From Spirochaetales bacterium (GTDB lineage Bacteria; Spirochaetota; GWE2-31-10), in the NCBI GenBank assembly GCA_017624275.1, contig JAGANG010000027.1, forward strand, positions 1-40,526: a DNA stretch of 40,526 nucleotides, written 5' to 3'. A program made the position numbers and the translations under genes. Shown here piece after piece: positions 34,109 through 40,526 of this stretch. Each line of letters opens with the position of its first letter. The stretch's first letter is position 1. The notes beneath the pieces were generated by a model. That model was not told the DNA's origin and did not search any database. It worked only from the letters and a program-made list of their open reading frames with translations.

Positions 34109-36268
34109 ATGTCAGAAAAAAAGAAGATTTTAATAACATCTGCTTTGCCTTATGTAAATAATGTTCCTCATTTGGGAAATATTATCGGGTGTGTTTTATC
34201 TGCGGATGTTTTTGCTAAATATTGCAGAATTGCAGGTTATGAAACAATGTTTGTTTGCGGAACAGACGAATACGGAACTACGACTGTCACAAAGGCAAAA
34301 CAAGAAGGACTTTCGCCTCGTGAAATCTGCGATAAATATCATAAGATTCACAAAGAAATTTATGATTGGTTTCATATAGATTTTGATTCATTCGGCAGAA
34401 CTTCTGATGTTGAGCAAACAGAAATTGTACAATCAATTTTCCGACGTTTGTATGAAAAAGGTTACATTACGGAAGAACTTCAAACTCAGCCGTATTGTGA
34501 AAAATGTCAGATGTTTTTACCGGATCGCTATATAGAAGGAACTTGTCCGCATTGCGGTTATGAAATGGCTCGCGGTGACCAATGTGAAAATTGCGGAAAA
34601 TTGTTAGATCCGGCAGATTTAAAAAATCCTCGTTGTTCTACTTGCGGTGATACTCCGGTTTTCAAAGAAACAAAACATTTATTTTTAGATTTGGAAAAAT
34701 TAAAACCGCAATTGGAAGCATGGATTGCTAAAGAATCGACTAATTGGTCGAATAATGCCGTGAAAATTACTCAAGGTTGGCTGGAACAAGGATTGAAAAA
34801 ACGCTGTATTACACGAGACTTGTCGTGGGGCGTTCCGGTTCCGCTTGAAGGATTTGAAAATAAAGTTTTTTACGTGTGGTTTGATGCTCCGATTGGCTAT
34901 ATTTCTATTACCGCACATAATTGCAATGATTGGGAAAAATGGTGGAAAGACCCTGAAAATGTAAAACTTTATCAGTTTATGGGAAAAGACAATATTCCGT
35001 TCCATACGGTTTTATTCCCGGCATCACTTTTGGGAACAGGCGACGAGTGGACAAAATTGGCGACTTTAAGTTCTACGGAATATTTAAATTATGAAGATTT
35101 GAAATTTTCGAAAAGCCGAGGAACGGGAATTTTCGGTGACCATGCGAAAGATTCCGGCATAGAGTCAGATTTGTATCGTTATTATCTGTTGCGAATTCGT
35201 CCGGAAAAAAATGACACACAATTTTTCTGGAATGACTTTATGGAAAAAGCAAACGGTGAAATCATTGCCAATTACGGTAACTTGGTAAATCGAGTTTTGC
35301 AATTTATAAATAAATTTTTTGATGCAAAAGTACCGGAAATCACTAAAGGTGCAGAGTCTGTTTTTGCCGCAACAAATTTTGATGAAAAAATAAAAACTAT
35401 ATTGGACGCTTTTGAAGCTGTAGAATTGAAAAAAGCACTTCTTGATATTTTAGATTTGTGCAGCGGCGGAAATAAATTTTTCCAAGACAATGAGCCTTGG
35501 AGATTAATAAAAGAAGATAAAGAAAAATGTGCTGCTGTTATCGGTGGTTTATTTGGTTTTGTACGTGATATTTCAATTTTATTGTATCCATATATTCCGA
35601 CAGCAGTAGAAAAATATTTCGGAAGCATTAATCAAACTTTAGATGAATTGAAAATCGAAAATATCGGTAATTACGAAAAATGTAACGGATTGAATATTAA
35701 TGCACCGGAAGTATTATTTAAAAAATTAGAAAAAGAACAAGTCGAAGCTTTGCGTGAACGTTTTTCAGGAAAGCAAACAAAAGGAGAGGAAAATAAAATG
35801 GAAGGATTTAATAAATTAGCTTTGAAAGTTGGTAAAATCATAGAAATCGAGCGTCACCCTAAAGCTGATAAATTGTATGTAGAAAAAGTTGATATGGGTA
35901 ACGGAGAGATTCGCCAAATAGTTTCCGGATTAGTTCCTTATTTTACCGAAGATGAATTGAAAGGAAAAAATGTTGTTATTGCATATAACCTTAAAGCTGC
36001 AAAATTACGCGGTGTAATGAGTGAGGGAATGGTTTTGGCTGCTGAAGATGAATCCGGAACTGTAGAGTTGCTTTCACCGGATTGTCAACCGGGCGAATGG
36101 GTGAGCATTGACGGTTCTACACCGAACACTGAAGAAATCACCGTAGATGACTTTTTCTCAGTACCGCTTGAAGTAAAATCAAATCAGGCACAGTTTGAAG
36201 GAAAAAACTTGATGGCAGCCGGAAATCCGGTAAAACTAGAAAAAGTAGTTGACGGTAAAATCGGCTAG
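34109..36268 (+). CDS. metG: methionyl-tRNA synthetase
   Basis: MetG charges tRNA-Met with methionine. This class I synthetase has the HIGH-type motif PHLGN in SALPYVNNVPHLGNIIG, two zinc knuckles (CEKC...CPHC and CENC...CSTC), WFDAPIGY, and KMSKS as KFSKS. The C-terminal 156 residues form a Trbp111-like tRNA-binding domain (FNKLALKVGKIIEIERHPKADKLYVEKVDMG). The ATG at 34109 has GGGAGG eight bases upstream and gives 719 residues; an earlier ATG at 34088 precedes the ribosome site and is rejected. A ribosome-site-like AAGGAGAGGA (35781-35790) followed by an in-frame ATG (35798) lies exactly at the start of the tRNA-binding domain. A strong terminator follows. Confidence 0.98.
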   Translation: MSEKKKILITSALPYVNNVPHLGNIIGCVLSADVFAKYCRIAGYETMFVCGTDEYGTTTVTKAKQEGLSPREICDKYHKIHKEIYDWFHIDFDSFGRTSDVEQTEIVQSIFRRLYEKGYITEELQTQPYCEKCQMFLPDRYIEGTCPHCGYEMARGDQCENCGKLLDPADLKNPRCSTCGDTPVFKETKHLFLDLEKLKPQLEAWIAKESTNWSNNAVKITQGWLEQGLKKRCITRDLSWGVPVPLEGFENKVFYVWFDAPIGYISITAHNCNDWEKWWKDPENVKLYQFMGKDNIPFHTVLFPASLLGTGDEWTKLATLSSTEYLNYEDLKFSKSRGTGIFGDHAKDSGIESDLYRYYLLRIRPEKNDTQFFWNDFMEKANGEIIANYGNLVNRVLQFINKFFDAKVPEITKGAESVFAATNFDEKIKTILDAFEAVELKKALLDILDLCSGGNKFFQDNEPWRLIKEDKEKCAAVIGGLFGFVRDISILLYPYIPTAVEKYFGSINQTLDELKIENIGNYEKCNGLNINAPEVLFKKLEKEQVEALRERFSGKQTKGEENKMEGFNKLALKVGKIIEIERHPKADKLYVEKVDMGNGEIRQIVSGLVPYFTEDELKGKNVVIAYNLKAAKLRGVMSEGMVLAAEDESGTVELLSPDCQPGEWVSIDGSTPNTEEITVDDFFSVPLEVKSNQAQFEGKNLMAAGNPVKLEKVVDGKIG

Positions 36269-36282
36269 TATTTATAACACTA

Positions 36283-36311
36283 AAAAAGACCGACATTTTG
36301 TCGGTCTTTTT
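36283..36311. terminator. bidirectional intrinsic terminator
   Basis: A 12-bp perfect stem (AAAAAGACCGAC at 36283-36294, complement at 36300-36311) encloses an ATTTT loop. It separates metG from the convergent restriction-modification gene. Confidence 0.93.
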
Positions 36312-36353
36312 ATGCGTTTAGACATGCAATTATGTTGATGTTGTGATTTTTAT

Positions 36354-39314
36354 TTACTTTCCCTCTGTCAATTTTTCGTACATCTTAAACAATTCTGCGA
36401 CGATTTCACTTTCGGTCATATCAAACTTACGGTCACTGAGCTTGTCGAAGCGGTAGGCTTCCATAACTGCACGGTCGTTGGCTTGGTGGGCTTTGCGTAA
36501 ATCGGCCGGCATAAAAGTTTCGTCGTACAAATCGGCAAGAGAACTTTCCGGATATTTTGCACGTGCGTCGAGGATTGCTTGTGCTGTCTTTTCGATTTTT
36601 GCTTTTTGTTCATCTGTCGGATTGCACCAAGGAAAATTGTTGTAAACAATACTTGCAGAATAACGGTAATCACTTTTTAACCGTCCAGCAACAACTCTCA
36701 TCCATGCGTTATGAACTAAAGATGTAAGAATCCCGAATTCATAAAGTGAAGCATTGGGAATAATTTGAGTTGCATCACTTGCAATAATTTCAGACGATAA
36801 GAATCCTATCGGAACATATTTTCTTCTTTCAGACGAAACACGAGGAACTAAAAGATAATTTCCTTCTTTTGGTTGACGGATTTCTCCGAATAAATGAGGA
36901 ATATCAGCTAGTCGTCGAGTTGCCCCGCGAGAACTTGATTCACGAAGTTTTCTGACTGCACCGACTCTTTGTGCAACCAAAGGCATTTTTCGCATTTCTG
37001 CAGGACTTGCATTTTCTAGCCACAAACAATAGCGTTTTTTATTATTGATAAATTCTTCTGCTCCTAAAAATTGACGGATATATTTTTGTGAAGCCGGATC
37101 ATTTTTTATAAAATCATCATATTCTTCTTCTTCGATAATCAAATTCCGTCCATCATTCGACATACTTCCAAATGTCATCGGAGTAACATTGCAAATTGGT
37201 TTCTTTCGATTTTCAATAAAAACACTTGGAGAATCTTGTAAATAGCCGTTGATGTTTTTAGCAATAGATTGATTTTCTTTTGAATCAAAGATGATTTTTG
37301 GCTTGTCATTTTTTGCAACGCTGAATCCGATTATTACGCAATGAACTGCTGCCATATTCTTTTTATCAAGAGTTTCATTCAACCATTTGAAAGTCTGATA
37401 TGCGTAATCAAAATGAAGTCCTTTTTCAAAAAGTGGTTTCCAAAGATTACAAACTGAACTTCCCTGTGTTATTGAATTTGTAGAAACAAAAGCACAGCGA
37501 GTAGATTTTTCTTGAATTAAATCGGTGGCTTTCTTGTACCAACAACAAACATAATCTAAATCTCCGGCACCAGTCCAATCTTTTCCGAAAGTAAGAAGCA
37601 AATCTTCCTTTTGACGTTTATCCATAAATCTTGCACCCACAAACGGCGGATTTCCGATAATGTAATCGTAAGTTACAGAAATTGTCTTTGGAGTTCGTAA
37701 TTCTTCTATATCCTTAAATTCAACTTCCTTTGTGACAATATTCACTTCATTTTCATATTTTGAAGTCGGCTCACACACAATCATTGGTTTATCAGAATCA
37801 ACCTTGTAAATATTGGCTTTGTCGGCGTAAATTATATTTTTAATTTCAGGAAGTACTTCAAAAGTTTCCCAGTCCATTCTCAAAGCGTTTCCTTCGTGAA
37901 TGTATGCGTTACTGTGTAATGGGAAAAAGTCGATACTTTGGCTCAAGATTTTTTCAGTTTCTTGAATCATCTGACTTTCGGCAATCCAAAGGGCGGTTTT
38001 TGCAACGGTTACGGCAAAATCATTGATTTCAATTCCGTAAAATTGATTGATTTTTACTTTGATAAACTCGTCAAATCCCAGTAATTTTTCGCCGTTGCTT
38101 AAAATCGTAAGCACTTTGTTTTCTAAGCGACGAAGACTCAAATATGTTTCTGTTAAGAAGTTTCCGCTTCCGCAAGCCGGGTCTAAGAATTTTAAGGTTC
38201 CCAGTTTTTCTTGGAATGCGTGAAGTTTATCATTTTTTGTTTTTGCGTTGGTTGTGACACAAATTGAATCAAACTCGGCTTCCAATTCATCCATAAAAAG
38301 TGGGTCGATTACTTTGTGGATATTTTCGATACTTGTATAATGCATTCCGCCGGTTCGTCGAGTTTCCGGGTTCAATGTACTTTCAAATACCGCACCGAAA
38401 ATTGTTGGGCTGATTTCTCGCCAGTCGAATGTAGCACAATCGTTTACCAAAACGTCCACGATTTCTTGGGTAAAGTTTGGGATTTCGATATCTTCTGCGG
38501 CAAAAAGACCGCCGTTTACATAAGGGAAAGGTTTTAATTTCAAATCATATTTGTCACGATTTTCGAGTTTTGTATCTAAACCTTTGAAAAGTTTTATCAA
38601 ACCTTCTCGTAAGTCCGGTAAATTAAATGACTTTACGTAATCTTCAAAACAAGTGCGGCTTTCAAAAAATCCCGCGTCTTCTGCATACAAACAAAAAACT
38701 AAGCGAACGCATAAAATATTCAAACTACGCAAACTGCTTTCATCTGGATTGATGTATTCTTTTATAAGTGCGTCATAAAGTTTTCCAACCAAGATTCCGG
38801 CTTGCAAACTTATTTCTTCTTCACGACGGATTTTTTCGTTTTTTTCATCCACTAAAAATTGCAAACGATAATATTCTTTTTCAAGATTTTCCAGCTTGAT
38901 AATTTCTGGTTCTGCGTGTGGATTGTTCATATCGTGAATATCGATTTCTTTGAAATTTGAAACTACTATCCAGCGTGGGCGTAAATCATAAGGAAGTTCA
39001 TCGGCGTAGCGTTTTGCTTGTCCAAACGGAGTTAAAATTGCACCGTCAGACTGCTCTTGCGGTTTGGCAAGGTCAATCTTGATTCCTTTTTGTTCGATTA
39101 AAACTTTTGTGTCAGAAATATATGCATCAATAAAACTTGTGTGTGTAAGTTTTACTCGTTTTTCAAATTCAATGTAGCGAGAAGGATTTTCAATTCCTAA
39201 AACTTCTTGTAAAAGTTCAATCCAATAGCGTTGTGTTTCTTGTTTTTCGTCGCCTTTATCTTTCCAATATTCAGCGAATTCTTTTGCGTGTTGTGTTTGT
39301 TCAATCTGTGTCAT
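36354..39314 (-). CDS. MmeI-like single-chain (type IIL) restriction-modification enzyme
   Basis: One 986-residue chain appears to hold nuclease, methyltransferase and target recognition. The N-terminal domain has a PD-(D/E)xK nuclease pattern, Asp63-x10-Glu74-x-Lys76 (FIDAYISDTKVLIEQKG). A helical spacer follows (about 160-340). The N6-adenine methyltransferase core has motif I LDPACGSGNFLTETYLSLRRLENK (Asp378-Asn385) and motif IV IIGNPPFVGARFM (Asn555-Phe558). The C-terminal third (MTFGSMSNDGRNLI, LLVPRVSSERRKYVPIGFL, YNNFPWC) is the target-recognition and C-terminal part. The order matches MmeI (919 residues). It would cut a short distance from its site and methylate one strand for protection. 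AGGAG and an extended -10 promoter precede it; no other defence genes are adjacent. Confidence 0.88.
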   Translation of the reverse strand: MTQIEQTQHAKEFAEYWKDKGDEKQETQRYWIELLQEVLGIENPSRYIEFEKRVKLTHTSFIDAYISDTKVLIEQKGIKIDLAKPQEQSDGAILTPFGQAKRYADELPYDLRPRWIVVSNFKEIDIHDMNNPHAEPEIIKLENLEKEYYRLQFLVDEKNEKIRREEEISLQAGILVGKLYDALIKEYINPDESSLRSLNILCVRLVFCLYAEDAGFFESRTCFEDYVKSFNLPDLREGLIKLFKGLDTKLENRDKYDLKLKPFPYVNGGLFAAEDIEIPNFTQEIVDVLVNDCATFDWREISPTIFGAVFESTLNPETRRTGGMHYTSIENIHKVIDPLFMDELEAEFDSICVTTNAKTKNDKLHAFQEKLGTLKFLDPACGSGNFLTETYLSLRRLENKVLTILSNGEKLLGFDEFIKVKINQFYGIEINDFAVTVAKTALWIAESQMIQETEKILSQSIDFFPLHSNAYIHEGNALRMDWETFEVLPEIKNIIYADKANIYKVDSDKPMIVCEPTSKYENEVNIVTKEVEFKDIEELRTPKTISVTYDYIIGNPPFVGARFMDKRQKEDLLLTFGKDWTGAGDLDYVCCWYKKATDLIQEKSTRCAFVSTNSITQGSSVCNLWKPLFEKGLHFDYAYQTFKWLNETLDKKNMAAVHCVIIGFSVAKNDKPKIIFDSKENQSIAKNINGYLQDSPSVFIENRKKPICNVTPMTFGSMSNDGRNLIIEEEEYDDFIKNDPASQKYIRQFLGAEEFINNKKRYCLWLENASPAEMRKMPLVAQRVGAVRKLRESSSRGATRRLADIPHLFGEIRQPKEGNYLLVPRVSSERRKYVPIGFLSSEIIASDATQIIPNASLYEFGILTSLVHNAWMRVVAGRLKSDYRYSASIVYNNFPWCNPTDEQKAKIEKTAQAILDARAKYPESSLADLYDETFMPADLRKAHQANDRAVMEAYRFDKLSDRKFDMTESEIVAELFKMYEKLTEGK

Positions 39315-39341
39315 AAAATTCTCCTGTTTACATTTTGTGGC

Positions 39342-39350
39342 ATTATATCA
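39342..39350 (-). promoter_or_regulatory. extended -10 promoter for the restriction-modification gene
   Basis: TGA-TATAAT on the minus strand (complement of 39342-39350) is a perfect -10 with the TGn extension; no good -35 is seen. The leader would be about 20 bases with AGGAG just before the ATG. Confidence 0.55.
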
Positions 39351-39493
39351 CACCAAACGTATCAAATAACGACACTGCACGCATTTTTTTTAGAATTTTT
39401 TGGTTTGATAAATATAAGCTTTTCAATGTAAGAGTATTAAACTACTGTTTGTAAGAAAGATAAACTTTGTAATGACAACCACAAGCACACAAT

Positions 39494-39526
39494 AAAAAAG
39501 AGCTGTCCATTTTTGAACAGCTCTTT
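39494..39526 (-). terminator. intrinsic terminator of the 140-residue membrane protein gene
   Basis: A 10-bp stem (AAAGAGCTGT, 39497-39506, and complement 39517-39526) is followed on the minus strand by six T. It isolates the phase-variable unit from the restriction-modification gene downstream. Confidence 0.85.
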
Positions 39527-39544
39527 GTACATTTCTAAAAAAAT

Positions 39545-39595
39545 AGTTCCCGGAATCCCATATACAATAAGTTTCCTATTTAGAAATGAAAACCT
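39545..39595 (-). pseudogene. degenerate duplicate of the 3' end of the neighbouring membrane-protein gene
   Basis: The 51 bases at 39545-39595 align without gaps to 39655-39705, the C-terminal coding part of the 140-residue membrane protein, with about 12 mismatches. In one minus-strand frame the remnant reads RFSFLNRKLIVYGIPGTI against RFTNIDGKLIVWKIPGAI in the intact gene, so peptide similarity persists. It lies in the 280-base gap before the restriction-modification gene, between the intact gene's stop and its terminator, and is probably what remains of a tandem paralogue. Confidence 0.55.
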
Positions 39596-40017
39596 CAAAA
39601 TAACCCTATAATCAATTTTATGATAAATGCAACTATAAGCGGTACTACCAAAATAGCTCCCGGAATCTTCCATACAATAAGTTTCCCATCTATATTCGTA
39701 AACCTAATAATAAAAGTTTGCAAAGCAGCAAGGCATATATATATTATCACTCTTACAGAAGTTGAACCTGAATCACAAAATTCTCGCACAAAATCAAAAA
39801 TCCCTAGAAAATTACAATAAACCGCCAAAAAACCAATGTTCCAAAGAAACCACCCAAATGCCAAAATAGGTATTTTTATTAGAATGTCGGCCCAAAGAGG
39901 GTCACCCTTTTCTGTTAATATTTCAGTAAAGGTAATTCCACCTCCACCTCCATGTCGTTCCTCCCAATCATCTCGTCTTGCACGGATACGTTCCCTTTCT
40001 TTTTCATATTCTGTCAT
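39595..40017 (-). CDS. small membrane protein under a poly-G promoter
   Basis: I recognise no family. The 140 residues start with a charged helix (MTEYEKERERIRARRDDWEERH), a Gly5 linker, and then three or four hydrophobic segments (ILIKIPILAFGWFLWNIGFLAVYC, VRVIIYICLAALQTFIIRF, IPGAILVVPLIVAFIIKLIIGLF). AAAGGAGG (complement of 40029-40036) lies 11 bases before the ATG, slightly long. The promoter upstream contains an 11-base homopolymer between its -35 and -10, so expression is probably switched by tract length. A decayed copy of its 3' end lies downstream. Phase variation suggests a surface, host- or phage-facing role, but that is inference from regulation only. Confidence 0.65.
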   Translation of the reverse strand: MTEYEKERERIRARRDDWEERHGGGGGITFTEILTEKGDPLWADILIKIPILAFGWFLWNIGFLAVYCNFLGIFDFVREFCDSGSTSVRVIIYICLAALQTFIIRFTNIDGKLIVWKIPGAILVVPLIVAFIIKLIIGLF

Positions 40018-40057
40018 AAAATCTAAATCCTCCTTTGTTTAATTAGCTTCACAGTAC

Positions 40058-40071
40058 TCAATTCGAATTGA
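40058..40071. promoter_or_regulatory. 14-bp palindrome at the predicted transcription start
   Basis: TCAATTCGAATTGA is a perfect 14-bp palindrome beginning nine bases past the -10 box of the poly-G promoter. Position and symmetry fit an operator for a dimeric repressor; no regulator gene is adjacent. Confidence 0.45.
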
Positions 40072-40079
40072 TAACCTTA

Positions 40080-40110
40080 ATTATCCCCCCCCCCCGCAAA
40101 AATTTGTCAA
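40080..40110 (-). promoter_or_regulatory. phase-variable promoter with G11 spacer
   Basis: On the minus strand a perfect TTGACA (complement of 40105-40110) and GATAAT (complement of 40080-40085, five of six) are separated by 19 bases, ten of which belong to a G11 run whose last G opens the -10 box. A tract of nine G would restore the optimal 17-base spacing, so slippage of one or two bases would switch strength. Confidence 0.8.
40085..40095 (-). repeat. homopolymeric tract, 11 G on the minus strand
   Basis: Eleven consecutive C on the plus strand, by far the longest G/C homopolymer in a window of AT-rich DNA (the next is six G inside the Cys-rich redox gene). Confidence 0.95.
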
Positions 40111-40118
40111 GCAATTTT

Positions 40119-40147
40119 TTGCTACACAAATAAAAACTAAGTATTAT
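40119..40147 (+). promoter_or_regulatory. divergent promoter into the hairpin-repeat region
   Basis: TTGCTA at 40119-40124 and TATTAT at 40142-40147 (five of six) are 17 bases apart. It points away from the poly-G promoter, whose -35 lies nine bases to the left. A transcript would start near 40154 and run through the direct repeats and hairpin modules. Confidence 0.45.
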
Positions 40148-40222
40148 CAAAAAATTATCATGAACACTGCAACGGAAAACCATTGGTACTGTGGTAAAGA
40201 AAATATGTATCAATATGAAGCT

Positions 40223-40273
40223 ACGATTTTTTATTTTGTAAGAGTCTTGAACAACTATGGTTTTCTTTGCAGA
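40223..40273 (+). repeat. 51-bp direct repeat, copy 1
   Basis: This segment, beginning ACGATTTTTTATTTTGTAAG and ending CTTTGCAGA, recurs at 40359-40409 with one mismatch (CTTGAAC here, CTTAAAC there). Each copy is followed by a hairpin cassette and then TCGAAAAGAATAA. Confidence 0.95.
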
Positions 40274-40327
40274 CACGGTGAGTTCGTAGAACGAACGAAA
40301 TATTTCCGTAGGAAATATCGAGTCGAA
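40274..40327 (+). repeat. hairpin repeat module B1 (two hairpins)
   Basis: GTGAG leads into GTTC-GTA-GAAC (40282-40292), a GAACGAA linker, and ATATTTCC-GTA-GGAAATAT (40300-40318), followed by CGAGTCGAA. The first hairpin is identical to one in copy A; the second has a different stem but the same loop. It is the cassette between the 51-bp repeat and TCGAAAAGAATAA. Confidence 0.85.
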
Positions 40328-40358
40328 AAGAATAAGATGATGAAATAAATTCAGCATG

Positions 40359-40409
40359 ACGATTTTTTATTTTGTAAGAGTCTTAAACAACTATGGTTTT
40401 CTTTGCAGA
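40359..40409 (+). repeat. 51-bp direct repeat, copy 2
   Basis: This is the second copy of the 51-bp repeat, 136 bases after the first. Its cassette is only a single GAA-loop hairpin, again followed by TCGAAAAGAATAA (40425-40437). Confidence 0.95.
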
Positions 40410-40426
40410 TTTTCTGAAAGAAAATC
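40408..40426 (+). repeat. hairpin repeat module B2 (single hairpin)
   Basis: GATTTTCT-GAA-AGAAAATC is a perfect 8-bp stem with a three-base loop, standing where module B1 has two hairpins. Confidence 0.85.
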
Positions 40427-40439
40427 GAAAAGAATAACC

Positions 40440-40517
40440 GTTTACATGAACTGTAGGTGAGTTTGCAACGCAAACGAACGAAATGTTTTCGCAAGAAAAC
40501 ATCAAGTGAATGTAAAC
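40440..40517 (+). repeat. structured hairpin repeat element (copy B3)
   Basis: An outer 8-bp stem (GTTTACAT 40440-40447, ATGTAAAC 40510-40517) encloses GTGAG, GTTTGC-AAC-GCAAAC (40461-40475), CGAACGAA, ATGTTTTC-GCAA-GAAAACAT (40483-40502) and CAAGTGAA. The second hairpin and the linkers match copy A at 22.6 kb exactly; the outer and first stems differ in sequence but keep pairing. Confidence 0.88.
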
Positions 40518-40526
40518 ATATATATA

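Noticed and set aside
39437..39673. 78-codon minus-strand ORF
   Set aside because: It overlaps the 3' end of the 140-residue gene in another frame and spans the terminator; only the duplicated fragment inside it is meaningful.
40160..40348. 62-codon plus-strand ORF over the 51-bp repeat and module B1
   Set aside because: Half of it is repeat and hairpin sequence and there is no ribosome site; kept only as a possibility under the divergent promoter finding.
40058..40357. 99-codon minus-strand ORF across the poly-G tract and hairpins
   Set aside because: It runs through the promoter, G tract and repeat modules, its Gly run is just the homopolymer, and it has no ribosome site.

Overview
The window looks like a chromosomal stretch of a low-GC spirochaete, most probably a Treponema. 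This is inferred from gene content and order: a phoH / 7TM-HD phosphodiesterase / ybeY / tlyC-type CBS protein / TPR run, LptC- and LptA-like proteins behind pyrG, a type III glutamine synthetase, a large pyruvate:ferredoxin oxidoreductase, and many short secreted or lipoprotein genes. No rRNA, tRNA, CRISPR array or prophage was seen. Most starts carry a clear AGGAG-type ribosome binding site, and several annotated starts were moved downstream on that basis.

Layout. 1-4.7 kb: a RayT-type HUH transposase C-terminus at the edge, a pdxA-family gene, an unlisted 42-residue membrane ORF, a reduced class III aminotransferase-like protein on the minus strand, then a plus-strand run of glycosyltransferase, Cys-rich redox protein and thiol peroxidase ending at a terminator. 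4.7-7.6 kb (minus): glnN and a TIM-barrel isomerase/endonuclease-like gene. 7.7-17 kb (plus): two housekeeping runs, phoH-pgpH-ybeY-tlyC-TPR and pyrG-lptC-lptA, separated by a strong terminator or attenuator directly before pyrG. 17.1-18.9 kb: ilvD. 19-22.4 kb (minus): a small system of a membrane-embedded LuxR-type regulator (with a 112-residue partner) followed by a lipoprotein/outer-membrane-protein pair whose promoter has a direct-repeat operator candidate. 22.5-22.7 kb: a structured intergenic repeat. 22.7-24.6 kb (minus): cysE and a methyltransferase. 24.7-27.8 kb (plus): htrA, an RNase D-like nuclease and two small envelope proteins. 28-34 kb (minus): nifJ and a beta-propeller plus degenerate deacetylase protein. 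34.1-36.3 kb: metG. 36.3-40.5 kb: a single-chain MmeI-like restriction-modification enzyme, a small membrane protein and a repeat-rich end.

Two features stand out. (1) At 40080-40110 an 11-base G tract (minus strand) lies exactly between a perfect TTGACA and a GATAAT box, with a 14-bp palindrome at the expected transcription start. This is the architecture of a slipped-strand, phase-variable promoter and drives an uncharacterised 140-residue membrane protein. (2) A modular family of hairpin elements occurs at 22527-22660 (minus) and in the last 250 bases (plus). Linkers (GTGAG, CGAACGAA, CAAGTGAA) and loops (GTA, GAA, GCAA, AAC) are conserved while stem sequences vary with base pairing kept, and two of the elements are closed by an outer stem. 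A RayT-type transposase, the enzyme class linked to REP palindromes in other bacteria, lies at the other end of the window.

Stretches over 300 bases without a confident gene are 22425-22754 (promoter plus structured repeat) and 40018-40526 (phase-variable promoter, divergent promoter, direct repeats and hairpin modules). All calls come from reading the sequence; no database search was run.
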